Source of the DNA: Bradyrhizobium sp. AZCC 2262
Lineage (GTDB): Bacteria; Pseudomonadota; Alphaproteobacteria; Rhizobiales; Xanthobacteraceae
Direction of reading: 5' to 3'
Assembly (NCBI RefSeq): GCF_036924535.1
Contig: NZ_JAZHRT010000001.1
Coordinates: 8,680,001-8,744,000, forward strand
DNA length: 64,000 bases
The notes under the pieces are model-generated. The model saw only the letters and a list, made by a program, of their open reading frames with translations. It ran no database searches and had not been told where the DNA came from. Shown here in pieces: positions 28,621 through 37,265 of this stretch; positions within the stretch are counted from its first letter, which is position 1, and each line of letters begins with the position of its first letter. The position numbers and the translations under genes are program-made.

Positions 28621-29682
28621 TCACGGCATCGCAAATCGCAGCGTCTTGCCGCCGCTGCTCATATCGACCGGCGCAAAGCCGATCGGCGCAAGCCCGCGGG
28701 TGCCGCAATCGCCCTGTTCGCTAATTTCGAACTTGCTCTCGCGCGTGCAGAGCTCTTTCGCCCCGCCCCAGTTCAGCGGCCTGTCCCGGTATTTGATGGC
28801 GCGGTTTTCGCCGTCGATGGCTTCGGCAAAGCTGTAGACCTGTTTGGGTTGGCCGGTCACGTCGGGATGCAGGCACTTGCCGGGATCGATGCGGTACCAG
28901 CCGCGGCTGGTCACCGCCTTGCCGTCGTCGGTGGCGACCGCCGCCATGATCTTGTGCGGCGTGTCGTTGCACCAGGTCAGCCCCGAAGAGGACGGCTTCT
29001 GCACGGCCTCGATCATGGCGGTGAAGAAATTCTGCGACTGCACGATTTCGGCGGCGAGCCCGCGGCTCTTCAGGAACGCGGCGAGCGCGCTTTGCGTCTT
29101 CGGTCCGTCGACACCGTCGATCGGCGCGGCATCATAGCCCGCGATGATAAGCAGCCGCTGGATGCCGGCCAGCCGCGCCTGCTCGTCGTCATATTCGGAA
29201 TCCTCCGCGAGGTAGGCGACGAGGTTGCCGTCATCGGTCCGCGTCGGCGTGATCTGGGTAAAGGGCGCAGGCGTCTGGTTGCCGCGGCACTGGCGGGCGG
29301 CGGCGATCACGAAATTCTCCGGGCCGATGCACAGCGTATCGCTGCCGTTCTGCGGGATCGGCGAGGCGCCGTAGACGCCAAGCGCGCGGGCATTCAAGAG
29401 GATGCGGTCGGCGGTCAGCGCGCCCTGCAGCACCACGCGGCAGGCGGCGGGATCGATCCGGAACCAGCCGCGTGTGGCGGTCGCTGCCTTGTCGTCGATG
29501 CCGATCGCGGCCTCGACCACATAGCTCATGCGGTTGCAGAGTTTCAGATCAGCAAATGCGGGCGGGGCGGAAACGAACAGCGAGATCGCCGCCGCCGGCA
29601 GCGCGAGGATCGTGCGTCTCCCATACCGCCGCATTCTTGCGCGGAGCGCGAGCGCAGGGGTCGGGGAGATCGCGCGGGTCAC
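28621..29682 (-). CDS. Secreted DUF1036 protein with two repeats and a peptidoglycan-binding-like segment
   Basis: This 353-residue protein has two DUF1036 units: [19 protein letters not shown]...[15 protein letters not shown] (near residue 47) and [20 protein letters not shown]...[15 protein letters not shown] (near residue 235). A peptidoglycan-binding-like helix bundle lies between them ([20 protein letters not shown]). A GTG at 29682 overlaps the argB stop as GTGA. A signal peptide ([21 protein letters not shown]) better fits an internal ATG at 29634, so the true start is uncertain. It probably acts in the periplasm; function unknown. Confidence 0.8.
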   Translation of the reverse strand: MTRAISPTPALALRARMRRYGRRTILALPAAAISLFVSAPPAFADLKLCNRMSYVVEAAIGIDDKAATATRGWFRIDPAACRVVLQGALTADRILLNARALGVYGASPIPQNGSDTLCIGPENFVIAAARQCRGNQTPAPFTQITPTRTDDGNLVAYLAEDSEYDDEQARLAGIQRLLIIAGYDAAPIDGVDGPKTQSALAAFLKSRGLAAEIVQSQNFFTAMIEAVQKPSSSGLTWCNDTPHKIMAAVATDDGKAVTSRGWYRIDPGKCLHPDVTGQPKQVYSFAEAIDGENRAIKYRDRPLNWGGAKELCTRESKFEISEQGDCGTRGLAPIGFAPVDMSSGGKTLRFAMP

Positions 29683-30575
29683 TTGTGGATCAGCGTGCCG
29701 GTGCCCTGGTTGGTGAACAATTCCAACAAGACCGCGTGCTGCATCTTGCCGTCGATGATGACGACGCCCTGCACGCCCTGTTCCAGCGCGTAGATGCAGG
29801 TCTCGACCTTGGGGATCATGCCGCCGGAAATCGTGCCGTCGGCGATCAGTTTTCGCGCATCCTTCACCGATAATTCCGGAATCAGCTTCTTCGACTTGTC
29901 GAGCACGCCGGGAACGTCGGTCAAGAGCAGCAGCCGCTTGGCCTTCAGCGCGCCCGCCACCGCGCCGGCAAAGGTGTCGGCATTCACGTTCAGCGTCTGG
30001 CCATCATGCGAGGTCGCAAGCGGCGCCAGCACCGGGATCAGCTCATAGCCGATCAACTGGTTCAGCAGCGTCAGATCCACCTTGTCGGGGTCACCGACGA
30101 AGCCGAGATCGACGGCCTTTTCGATGTTGGAATCCGGATCGACCATGGTGCGCGTCGTCTTCGACGCCTTCACCATGTTGCCGTCCTTGCCGCTTAGGCC
30201 CACCGCCTTGCCGCCGGCTTCGTTGATGTAGCCGACCAGCTGCTTGTTGACCGAGCCGGCCAGCACCATCTCGACGATCTCGATCGTGGCGGCGTCGGTG
30301 ATGCGAAGTCCTGCGGCGAATTCGGATTGGATGCCGAGCCGCTTGAGCATGGTCGCGATCTGCGGGCCGCCGCCATGCACGACCACCGGATTGATCGCGG
30401 TCTGCTCCAGCAGCACGATGTCGCGGGCAAAGGCTTTTGCGGTTTCCTCCGCGCCCATGGCGTGGCCGCCATATTTAATGACGATGGTTTCCTCGTCATA
30501 TTGCTGCATATGCGGCAGCGCTTCCGACAGGATGCGGGCCTGATCGAGCGGGCTGATATTCGGCGCTGATGTCAT
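29679..30575 (-). CDS. argB: Acetylglutamate kinase
   Basis: This 298-residue amino-acid kinase phosphorylates N-acetylglutamate in arginine synthesis. Motifs: [10 protein letters not shown] (phosphate binding Lys), [16 protein letters not shown], and the C-terminal [24 protein letters not shown] substrate segment with [10 protein letters not shown]. An N-terminal helix ([19 protein letters not shown]) is typical of arginine-sensitive hexameric forms. The gene belongs to the alphaproteobacterial engB-argB cluster. Its stop overlaps the DUF1036 start. Confidence 0.95.
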   Translation of the reverse strand: MTSAPNISPLDQARILSEALPHMQQYDEETIVIKYGGHAMGAEETAKAFARDIVLLEQTAINPVVVHGGGPQIATMLKRLGIQSEFAAGLRITDAATIEIVEMVLAGSVNKQLVGYINEAGGKAVGLSGKDGNMVKASKTTRTMVDPDSNIEKAVDLGFVGDPDKVDLTLLNQLIGYELIPVLAPLATSHDGQTLNVNADTFAGAVAGALKAKRLLLLTDVPGVLDKSKKLIPELSVKDARKLIADGTISGGMIPKVETCIYALEQGVQGVVIIDGKMQHAVLLELFTNQGTGTLIHK

Positions 30576-30649
30576 GAAGCGGGTCTCGCCATTCCAGATG
30601 TGGGCCGGGTTCTATCCGATTGGCGGGCAGGGCGCAAAGTGGGGAATTC

Positions 30650-31021
30650 TTACCTCCGCCTCGGCCAGGCCGCCGCCACGGCCAGCGCCAGCCAGCTCAC
30701 AATCATCAGCGTCCCGCCAGTCGGCGCGGCAAAAGGAAACAGCCCGTGCCCCGCATAGTGCCGCAGCGTCAGGTCGCCGGCGAACAGACCGGCCGCGACA
30801 ACGAATCCGAAAGCAGCTGCGATGCCGATTTTCGTGTGGACAATCCCGCGCTCGGCCAGCGCGACGGCGCCCAGTACGGCGCTGGCATGAAACAGCAGCA
30901 TCGACGAGGCGGAAGCCAGCCGTGTCGCATCCGCGCCATGGGCGGAGGCGGCCGCCAGCATGACGCCGTCGGCGCCCATGATGGCCGCCAGCACGATCAG
31001 GATGCGGCTCGCGCGGTTCAT
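30650..31021 (-). CDS. DUF423 small membrane protein
   Basis: This 123-residue protein has four hydrophobic helices and DUF423 features: GADGVMLAAASAHGAD near the N-terminus, LLFHASAVLGAVAL, and the FAGDLTLRHYAGHG...APTGGTLMIVSWLALA tail. The family has no known function. Its ATG overlaps the engB stop by one base (TGATG), so it is coupled to engB, and argB follows after 74 bases. Confidence 0.88.
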   Translation of the reverse strand: MNRASRILIVLAAIMGADGVMLAAASAHGADATRLASASSMLLFHASAVLGAVALAERGIVHTKIGIAAAFGFVVAAGLFAGDLTLRHYAGHGLFPFAAPTGGTLMIVSWLALAVAAAWPRRR

Positions 31022-31671
31022 CAGCCGCGCTCCTTCAACAGGCGCACCATCGCGGCGCGCAATTCCGGCATGCCGGCGCCGGAGCGCGAGGATGTCACCA
31101 ATACTTCCGGAAACGCCGCCGGGTGTTTGGCGAGCGCCGCCGTGGTTTCGGCGATGTTCTTTTCGAGTTCAGTCGCCTTCACCTGGTCCGCCTTGGTCAG
31201 CACCACCTGATAGCTCACCGCCGACTTATCCAGCGTCTTCAGCACGTCCTGGTCGACATCCTTGATGCCGTGGCGCGCGTCGATCAGCACATAGACCCGC
31301 GCCAGCGTGGCGCGTCCTAACAGGAACTGATGGATCAGCTTGGTCCAGGACGCGACCTGGGTCTTGGGCGCCGAGGCGTAGCCGTAGCCGGGCATGTCGA
31401 CCAGCCGCAGCCCTGCGCCGTCGGGGCCGTCGAAGAAGATCAGTTCCTGGGTGCGGCCCGGTGTATGCGAGGTGCGCGCCAGCGCGTTGCGGCCGGTGAG
31501 CGCATTGATCAGGCTCGATTTGCCGACATTGGAGCGGCCGGCGAACGCCACTTCCACGCCCGCCATCGGCGGCAGGGTTTCGATCGAGGGCGAGGCCCAA
31601 ACGAACTTAAATTCGCCAGCGAAGAGTTTTCGGCCCTCTTCGATCAGCTTCGCATCGATGTCAGCGTTCAT
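31021..31671 (-). CDS. engB: Ribosome biogenesis GTPase EngB (YihA)
   Basis: This 216-residue TRAFAC GTPase assists large-subunit assembly. G1 is AGRSNVGKSSLINALTG, G3 is DMPGYGYASA, G4 is VLTKADQV and G5 is TSSRSGAG. Length and motif spacing match YihA/YsxC. It starts at the ATG at 31671. In most relatives it directly follows yidC; here 513 bases with gene debris intervene. It is probably essential. Confidence 0.95.
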   Translation of the reverse strand: MNADIDAKLIEEGRKLFAGEFKFVWASPSIETLPPMAGVEVAFAGRSNVGKSSLINALTGRNALARTSHTPGRTQELIFFDGPDGAGLRLVDMPGYGYASAPKTQVASWTKLIHQFLLGRATLARVYVLIDARHGIKDVDQDVLKTLDKSAVSYQVVLTKADQVKATELEKNIAETTAALAKHPAAFPEVLVTSSRSGAGMPELRAAMVRLLKERG

Positions 31672-31756
31672 GCGCCGACGCTTAGCAAAGCGTGGCAGGG
31701 GACGAAAGGCGAATATGTCCGCCGATACCGGCAGGGCCTGGCGGACAGTTTCGCCG

Positions 31757-31945
31757 TCAAAACCGGTAATTCACGCCGAGGCGCGCGATGTGGCCGGTGA
31801 AATCGGCTTTGGCGTTGAAGATCGACGGAAAGTTGGGGTCGGTCATCAGGTGCGACAGGCTTCCAAGGTCGTAATAGAGATACTCGGCCTTGGCGCTCCA
31901 GTTGGCGGCAAATGCCCATTCGGCGCCGCCGACCGTCCAGCGCCG
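31757..31945 (-). pseudogene. 3' fragment of an outer-membrane beta-barrel (porin-like) gene
   Basis: About 62 codons read RRWTVGGAEWAFAANWSAKA, then EYLYYDLGS, and end in HIARLGVNYRF with a stop. This is the last two or three strands of the Omp25/31-type small barrel, including the terminal Phe needed for assembly. No start codon, signal peptide or upstream strands exist: the frame upstream of 31945 turns into unrelated sequence antisense to an AraC fragment. It is a remnant, not a functional gene. Confidence 0.75.
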
Positions 31946-31960
31946 CCGCACACTGCAATA

Positions 31961-32068
31961 CGGGTGAGCGACGTCGCCTACGCCTGCGGCTTCAACGAGG
32001 TGTCCTATTTCAACCGCTGCTTCCGCCGGCGGTTCGGCGCCTCGCCGACGCAAATGCGGGGAAGCTGA
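31961..32068 (+). pseudogene. 3' fragment of an AraC-family regulator gene
   Basis: The last 35 codons of an open frame read RVSDVAYACGFNEVSYFNRC then FRRRFGASPTQMRGS and stop. This is the second helix-turn-helix and C-terminus of an AraC/XylS regulator (IADVAxxxGFxxxSYFxRxFKxxxGxSPxxxR). Nothing upstream encodes the rest of the protein; the sequence there belongs to the porin fragment in antisense. It is a truncated remnant. Confidence 0.78.
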
Positions 32069-32099
32069 ACGCGGGTCAAAGCGAAGCGCGTCTTCTCGG

Positions 32100-32168
32100 T
32101 CCCGAAAACGACTATGCCCGGGACATCTGGCGCGAAGACGCGCTTCGCGCTTTTGCCCGGGCATACGT
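32100..32168. repeat. Palindromic repeat downstream of yidC
   Basis: ACTATGCCCGGGACATCTGG and the facing CGCTTTTGCCCGGGCATACG arms flank a nested CGCGAAGACGCGCTTCGCG stem. It lies 17 bases from the yidC stop and could serve as its terminator. Confidence 0.6.
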
Positions 32169-32184
32169 CTGGATGGAAGTGCGA

Positions 32185-34056
32185 CTAAACGGTCGAGTTC
32201 TTAGTCTCTGTCTTCACGCTTTTTTTTTGAAACGTCGCCTTGATGTTGTCGAACAGCTCCACCTTCACGCCGTTCTTGCGCATGATGTAGCTTTGCTGCA
32301 GCACCGAGAGCAGGTTGTTCCAGGCCCAGTAAATCACGAGGCCGGCCGGGAAGCCCGCGAGCATGAAGGTGAAGATCAGCGGCATCCAGTCGAAGATCAT
32401 CTTCTGGGTCGGATCCGGCGGCGTCGGATTCAGCTTCATCTGGAACCACATCGTGATGCCCATGATGATCGGCCAGACGCCGAGCGCGAGGTAATGGCCG
32501 AACACCGGCAAATGCGTCGGGTCGAAAGCCAGCAACCCGAACAGGTTGAATAGATTGGTCGGGTCCGGCGCCGACAGGTCCTTGATCCAGCCGTAGAACG
32601 GCGCGTGGCGCATTTCGATGGTGACGAACAGCACCTTGTAGAGCGAGAAGAACACCGGGATTTGCAGCGCCACGGGAAGACAACCGGCAATCGGATTGAT
32701 CTTCTCCTTGCGGTAGATCTCCATCATTTCCTGCTGCTGCTTCTGGCGGTCGTCGGGATAGCGTTCCTTCAGCGCCGCCAGTTGCGGCTGCACCGACTTC
32801 ATCTTCGCCATCGAGGCATAAGACTTGTTGGCGAGCGGGAAGAACAACAGCTTCACCAGCACGGTCACCAGCAGGATCGAGAGGCCGAAATTGCCGACCA
32901 GGTGATAGAAATAGTCGAGCGCCAGGAACATCGGCTTGGTGATGAAGTAGAACCAGCCCCAGTCGATCAAGAGATCGAAATGGTTCAGCCCGAGCTGCTT
33001 GTTGTAGCCGCCATGGCCGGCCAGCGGGAAATTGATGCCGACGACGCCGGCTTCCTTGGCTCCCGCAAACAGCCGCGCATTGGCGCTGCCGGTGCCGCCG
33101 ATCGCAATGGTCTGCGGATCCAGCAGATAGTCGGTCTGGTAGTGGCGCTGGGTGCCGACCAGATTGGAGGCGAAGCGGGCCGCCAGCTTGGCGGTGGTGT
33201 CGGGCAACAGCGCCGACGCCCAGTATTTGTCCGTGATGCCGAGCCAGCCATTGGTGACGTTGAAGGCGACGGATTTGGCGTCGTCGATTTTCTTATAGCC
33301 GTATTCCTGCAGGCCCTGCTCGCCGAGATAACCGATAAGGCCTTCATGCAGGATGTAGTAGCCCGAGACCTCCGGCGTGCCGTGGCGCGAGATCAGCGCG
33401 AACGGATAGAGCGTGACTGGCGCTGCGCCGACATTGCTGACGTCGTCCCTGATGGTGAAGAGATAGCGGTCGTCGACCGCAATGGTGCGGCGGAAGGTGA
33501 GGCCCTCGCCATTGTCGTATTTGAGTATCACCGGATTGCTTGGCGACAGATTGCCGGAGCCTTCCTGCTGCCACATCGTGTTCTGGTCGGGGATGCGCGC
33601 GGTCGAACCTGACGCCGGTACCCAGCCGAATTCCGCGTAATAGGGGTGCGCGGTATTCGAAGGCGAGTACAGCACGATCGCTGGCGACTTCGGATCGACG
33701 GTATCGCGGAATTTCTCCAGCGACAGGTCGTCGATGCGCGCGCCCTTCAGCGAGATGCTGCCGGAAAGCCGCGGCGTCTCGATCTTGATGCGGGGCGTGC
33801 CCGCAATCGCGGTGTCGCGGCTGACGATGGCCTGGGCCGCGCCCGGCTGATTGGTCGGCGTGGTAGCCGACGGCGTCGTGCCCGGTTGCGGGGTGGCGCC
33901 TGGGGTCGTCTGCTGCGGCGGCTTGGCGAGTTCGGCCTGGGTCTGGCTTTGCGCGCGCTGCCGCTCCATCTGCGGCGCGTTGTAGAAATATTGCCATGCG
34001 ATCAGCACCAGGCCGGACAGAATGACGGCGAGGATGGTGTTGCGATTATCGGTCAT
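32185..34056 (-). CDS. yidC: Membrane protein insertase YidC
   Basis: This 623-residue Oxa1 family insertase has an N-terminal signal anchor (NTILAVILSGLVLIAWQYF), a Pro/Thr/Gln-rich linker, and a periplasmic beta-sandwich (residues about 90-370). The C-terminal five-helix core has NFGLSILLVTVLVKLLFFPL, KSYASMAKMKSVQP and NPIAGCLPVALQIPVFFSLY. The ATG at 34056 is chosen because the anchor starts there. The tail is Lys-rich and includes a run of nine A on the coding strand (32220-32228). It follows rnpA by 19 bases in the rpmH-rnpA-yidC operon. Confidence 0.95.
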   Translation of the reverse strand: MTDNRNTILAVILSGLVLIAWQYFYNAPQMERQRAQSQTQAELAKPPQQTTPGATPQPGTTPSATTPTNQPGAAQAIVSRDTAIAGTPRIKIETPRLSGSISLKGARIDDLSLEKFRDTVDPKSPAIVLYSPSNTAHPYYAEFGWVPASGSTARIPDQNTMWQQEGSGNLSPSNPVILKYDNGEGLTFRRTIAVDDRYLFTIRDDVSNVGAAPVTLYPFALISRHGTPEVSGYYILHEGLIGYLGEQGLQEYGYKKIDDAKSVAFNVTNGWLGITDKYWASALLPDTTAKLAARFASNLVGTQRHYQTDYLLDPQTIAIGGTGSANARLFAGAKEAGVVGINFPLAGHGGYNKQLGLNHFDLLIDWGWFYFITKPMFLALDYFYHLVGNFGLSILLVTVLVKLLFFPLANKSYASMAKMKSVQPQLAALKERYPDDRQKQQQEMMEIYRKEKINPIAGCLPVALQIPVFFSLYKVLFVTIEMRHAPFYGWIKDLSAPDPTNLFNLFGLLAFDPTHLPVFGHYLALGVWPIIMGITMWFQMKLNPTPPDPTQKMIFDWMPLIFTFMLAGFPAGLVIYWAWNNLLSVLQQSYIMRKNGVKVELFDNIKATFQKKSVKTETKNSTV

Positions 34057-34075
34057 CGTTTTGGGGTCTCGCCAT

Positions 34076-34537
34076 TCAATTCGGATTGCGGGGCCTTTCG
34101 GTTCCGACTGACGTCTGAACCGGGGCCCTCCCGTTAGGTCTGGACGCGCGTTCTTTACGCGAACCGGTATCCACTTCGCTCGAAAAGGCTTCGCTGCCGC
34201 GCTGTGGTTTCGGCTGCCGGTCGAGGCGATGCAGCGCCGAGCGGAGATCGTCGAGCATGGTTGCGAAGTCGCGGGTGAGCGCGGCGCGGCGGCCGACCAG
34301 CACATAATCATGGTGTGGTCGCATGGATATGACGTCCAGCCGCTTCACGAGTTCGCGAAGCCGGCGCCGGATGCGGTTGCGCTCGGTGGCAGTACCGTTC
34401 TTTTTGGTAACGGTGAAACCGATCCGGATCGGGCCATCATCGTTGCGGAGGCGGCCCTGCACCACGAAGGCAGCGCTGTTCGCCCGCGTGCCATTGGCAA
34501 CGGCGAGAAAGTCCGCCCGCTGCCTCAGCCGATCCAT
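34076..34537 (-). CDS. rnpA: Ribonuclease P protein component
   Basis: This 153-residue protein assists RNase P RNA in removing 5' leaders from tRNA precursors. The N-terminal RLRQRADFLAVANGTRANSA, central RIGFTVTKKNGTATERNRIR (RNR motif) and DYVLVGRRAA segments are diagnostic. The C-terminal ~40 residues (after about 112) are a charged, probably disordered extension seen in rhizobial homologues. It is flanked by rpmH and yidC. Confidence 0.93.
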   Translation of the reverse strand: MDRLRQRADFLAVANGTRANSAAFVVQGRLRNDDGPIRIGFTVTKKNGTATERNRIRRRLRELVKRLDVISMRPHHDYVLVGRRAALTRDFATMLDDLRSALHRLDRQPKPQRGSEAFSSEVDTGSRKERASRPNGRAPVQTSVGTERPRNPN

Positions 34538-34562
34538 GAATGAAATCTCCGGAAGATCCGGC

Positions 34563-34697
34563 TCAGGCGCTCAGACGCTTGCGGCCACGCGCACGGCGGG
34601 CGGCGAGAACCTTGCGGCCGCCGGCGGTGGCGAGACGGGCGCGGAAGCCGTGACGGCGCTTGCGCACCAGTTTGCTGGGTTGATAAGTCCGCTTCAC
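34563..34697 (-). CDS. rpmH: Ribosomal protein bL34
   Basis: This 44-codon gene encodes (G)[19 protein letters not shown] followed by [20 protein letters not shown] and RLSA, the entire bL34 protein. The family-typical initiator is a GTG at 34697-34695 here rather than ATG. It is followed 25 bases later by rnpA, the classic order near the replication origin in many bacteria. No dnaA is in view. Confidence 0.95.
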   Translation of the reverse strand: MKRTYQPSKLVRKRRHGFRARLATAGGRKVLAARRARGRKRLSA

Positions 34698-35127
34698 GGG
34701 TAGTTTCTCCGCTGACCGGGCAATTTGCCTGTTGGATTGAGATCAAGTCCGGTGATGCGGGCCGGCCCGAAAAAGGGCCATTTACGGCCCAAACGAGCCG
34801 CCCCCGGGTGGAACCGGGCCATCGCGGACAGTTGGCGCGGCTTATACGGGAGCGACCTGTTTTCGTCAATGTCGGGGGTTGTCGCATCGGCCGTTCTTTG
34901 AAACGTCGCAATTGGGGCGAATATATCTGTTTTCGCGGGGTTTTTGTGGGCGAGAAGGCGGCGTGCCCCGATCGGAACCAGCGGACATTAGCGATCGGTA
35001 ATTTGACCGGTCAGGGGCGCAGAACGCATCCTCGGAATCAGTGTACGTCAGGACCGGCGCCGGTCTTGTGTCCCGGCGAAGCTCCAAACATGGGGCTCCA
35101 AACACAAAGATATCAAGGCGGATATTC
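34698..35127. other. Intergenic region upstream of rpmH and of the histidine kinase
   Basis: Promoters for the divergent rpmH operon (minus) and histidine kinase (plus) must lie here, but I could not assign -35/-10 boxes with confidence. GGGCCATTTACGGCCC (34786-34801) is an imperfect inverted repeat near rpmH. The 34855-34940 part is relatively AT-rich. No RNA gene or DnaA-box cluster was recognised. Confidence 0.4.
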
Positions 35128-36603
35128 GTGTCAGCGACCGACGACCAGCCGACCCCTCAAGCGCCGCAGTCCTCGGGCCAGCGGCGCCTTGGGCTGTCCG
35201 GCAAGCTTTTGCTGCTGACGATCCCGCTCGTGATGATCGCGCTGCTGATGATCTACGTGCCTTCGATCGCGAATTTCTGGACCAACCGGCTGAACGACCG
35301 CCTCGCGGCGGCCAACACCGCCGCTCTGGTGCTGGATGCCGCGCCGCTCGGCATGGTGCCGGATTCGCTGGCGCGGCAGATCCTGACCAGCGTCGGCGCC
35401 CGCGCGGTCGCCATCAAGATGGGGCAGCAGCGTCGGCTGCTCGCCAGCGCCGACCTGCCGGCGGCGATCGACCGCGACATCGACATGCGGACGCTGACGG
35501 TGTGGTCCGCGATCGTCGAATCGTTTGAGACGATGCTGGAGACCGGCAACCAGACCATTCGCGTGGTGGGGCCTGCGCCGGGAGCTGCGCAATTCATCGA
35601 GGTCGTGGTCGATGAAAAGCCGTTGCGGCAGGCGATGCTCCGGTTTTCCCGCAATCTGTTGCTGGTTTCGCTGGGCATCGCGATGCTCACCGCGGGGCTG
35701 GTCTACCTCGCGCTGCATTATCTGTTCGTCCGTCCGATGCGGCGGCTGACGGCCAATTTGGTAGGCTTCCACGAAAACCCGGAAAGTGCGGCGCGTATCA
35801 TCGTGCCGAGCCAGCGCGGCGACGAGATCGGGGTCGCGGAACGCGAATTGTCCGACATGCAGCGCGATCTCGTCTCGATGCTCTCGCAGAAGAGCCGGCT
35901 CGCCGCGCTCGGCCTCGCGGTGTCGAAGATCAATCACGATCTGCGCAATCTTCTGGCGTCCTCGCAATTGCTATCGGACCAGCTCGCCAGCGTGCCGGAT
36001 CCGCGCGTGCAGCGCTTTGCGCCGAAACTGATGCGTTCGTTGGAGCGCGCCATCGATTTCTGCCAGTCGACGCTCTCGTACGGCCGCGCGCAGGAAGCCG
36101 AACCGGACCGCCGCATGATCCTGGTCGAGCCTGTGGTGGCCGAGGTGCGCGAATCCGCCGGCCTCGCCGCTGATGCTTCGGTCACATGGATCAGCGCAAT
36201 CGAGCGCTCGCTTTCGATCGACGCGGATCCCGACCAGCTCTTTCGCGTGCTGCTCAACCTGGTGCGCAACGCCGCCCAGGCGCTGGAAAGCGCCAAGGGC
36301 GATGCCGCGACCTTGCAGATCCGCATCACCGGCCGCCGCGAAGGCTCGGTTGCAATCCTCGAGGTGTCCGACACCGGCCCTGGCGTGCCGGCGAAGGCGC
36401 GCGAGCATTTGTTCGAGGCGTTCCAGACCTCAGGCCGCCCCGGCGGCAGCGGGCTGGGGCTGGCGATTGCCGCCGAACTGGTGCGCGCCCACGGCGGCGA
36501 CATCCATCTGGTCGAAGGCACCATCGGCGCCACCTTCCGGGTCTCGATCCCCGACCGCCCTGTGGAACTGCAGAGCGTCCGCAACGAGCGGGCGCGGGCT
36601 TGA
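35128..36603 (+). CDS. Sensor histidine kinase with HAMP linker
   Basis: This 491-residue kinase has two membrane segments (about 20-42 and 180-205) bounding a ~135-residue periplasmic domain. A HAMP-type linker (LFVRPMRRLTANLVGF) follows. The dimerisation box is KINHDLRNLLASSQLLSDQL with the phosphorylated His at 270. The ATPase has N box NLVRNAAQAL, G1 DTGPGVP and G2 SGLGLAIAAEL. GTG at 35128 is preferred because AAGGCGG lies six bases upstream; a longer GTG frame from 35041 is possible. No response regulator is adjacent, so it is an orphan kinase. Confidence 0.88.
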   Translation: MSATDDQPTPQAPQSSGQRRLGLSGKLLLLTIPLVMIALLMIYVPSIANFWTNRLNDRLAAANTAALVLDAAPLGMVPDSLARQILTSVGARAVAIKMGQQRRLLASADLPAAIDRDIDMRTLTVWSAIVESFETMLETGNQTIRVVGPAPGAAQFIEVVVDEKPLRQAMLRFSRNLLLVSLGIAMLTAGLVYLALHYLFVRPMRRLTANLVGFHENPESAARIIVPSQRGDEIGVAERELSDMQRDLVSMLSQKSRLAALGLAVSKINHDLRNLLASSQLLSDQLASVPDPRVQRFAPKLMRSLERAIDFCQSTLSYGRAQEAEPDRRMILVEPVVAEVRESAGLAADASVTWISAIERSLSIDADPDQLFRVLLNLVRNAAQALESAKGDAATLQIRITGRREGSVAILEVSDTGPGVPAKAREHLFEAFQTSGRPGGSGLGLAIAAELVRAHGGDIHLVEGTIGATFRVSIPDRPVELQSVRNERARA

Positions 36604-36614
36604 GGCGCCCGATC

Positions 36615-36655
36615 CGTCATTCCGGGGCATCGCGAAGCGATGAACCCGGAATCTC
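36615..36655. repeat. Single palindromic arm after the kinase gene
   Basis: CGTCATTCCGGGGCATCGCG followed by AAGCGATGAACCCGGAATCTC folds as one stem-loop. It is a half-unit of the REP-like elements and may terminate the kinase transcript. Confidence 0.55.
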
Positions 36656-36862
36656 GATGTGATTACAGGGAGAATCGACCTCCACGCTGCCATACGTTCC
36701 GTAACGGCATCGGATTAACCGCCCCTGATTGGCCGGTCAGAACCTGCTTTCCGAGACCTTGCAAAGCGGGGCCGGAGCGGGTAGCTAAAGCGCTCTTTCG
36801 CGACCGTCCGGACCTTATTCGGACGCATCAGGGCCAAGCGGCCCAAATGCACAAGCGAAAAC

Positions 36863-36939
36863 GCGCCCGTAGCTCAGCTGGATAGAGCACCAGACTACGA
36901 ATCTGGGGGTCAGGAGTTCGAATCTCTTCGGGCGCGCCA
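36863..36939 (+). tRNA. tRNA-Arg (anticodon ACG)
   Basis: A 77-nt cloverleaf with encoded CCA. The acceptor GCGCCCG pairs with CGGGCGC, the D stem is GCTC/GAGC, and the anticodon stem CCAGA/TCTGG closes the loop CTACGAA (anticodon ACG, read as ICG for CGN). The T arm is AGGAG-TTCGAAT-CTCTT with one G-T pair. The discriminator is G. Confidence 0.95.
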
Positions 36940-37265
36940 GAATACGCTTCCAGAACAGTAGCTTGTCTTTCCATGGTTATTTGGCGCGAGGGCCAAATAA
37001 GCAAAATCGCGGGGTGCGAACGGTCTTTTGTGGACGCCGGCTCGCGTATAGAGCCCGCACACCGCGGTGCACCGGGAGCGTTGCTTGTCATGCGCCTTTG
37101 CGCGCAGACGCGCCGGTGAGTCCCATTCGCGATCTGGATTGCCCCCGATCAGGGATGCGCCGCCGCTATCCCCAGCGCGGTCTACCAGTTAACCGATTAG
37201 GTTGAATTTTTTGCGTTTTCGGCTAATGTTCCGCGTGTTCGAATCGCGGCATTAGGAACAGAGCC
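36940..37265. other. Gene-free stretch with one strong inverted repeat
   Basis: TTATTTGGC (36977-36985) and GCCAAATAA (36992-37000) form a perfect 9-bp stem with a six-base loop, 38 bases after the tRNA. It could terminate the tRNA transcript or be a protein-binding site. The rest shows no credible coding frame. Just before the XRE gene, TTGAATTTTTTGCG (37201-37214) is AT-rich and may be part of its promoter. Confidence 0.5.

Noticed and set aside
34698..35127. Replication origin near rpmH
   Set aside because: rpmH-rnpA often lies near oriC, but there is no dnaA and no cluster of TTATCCACA-type boxes.
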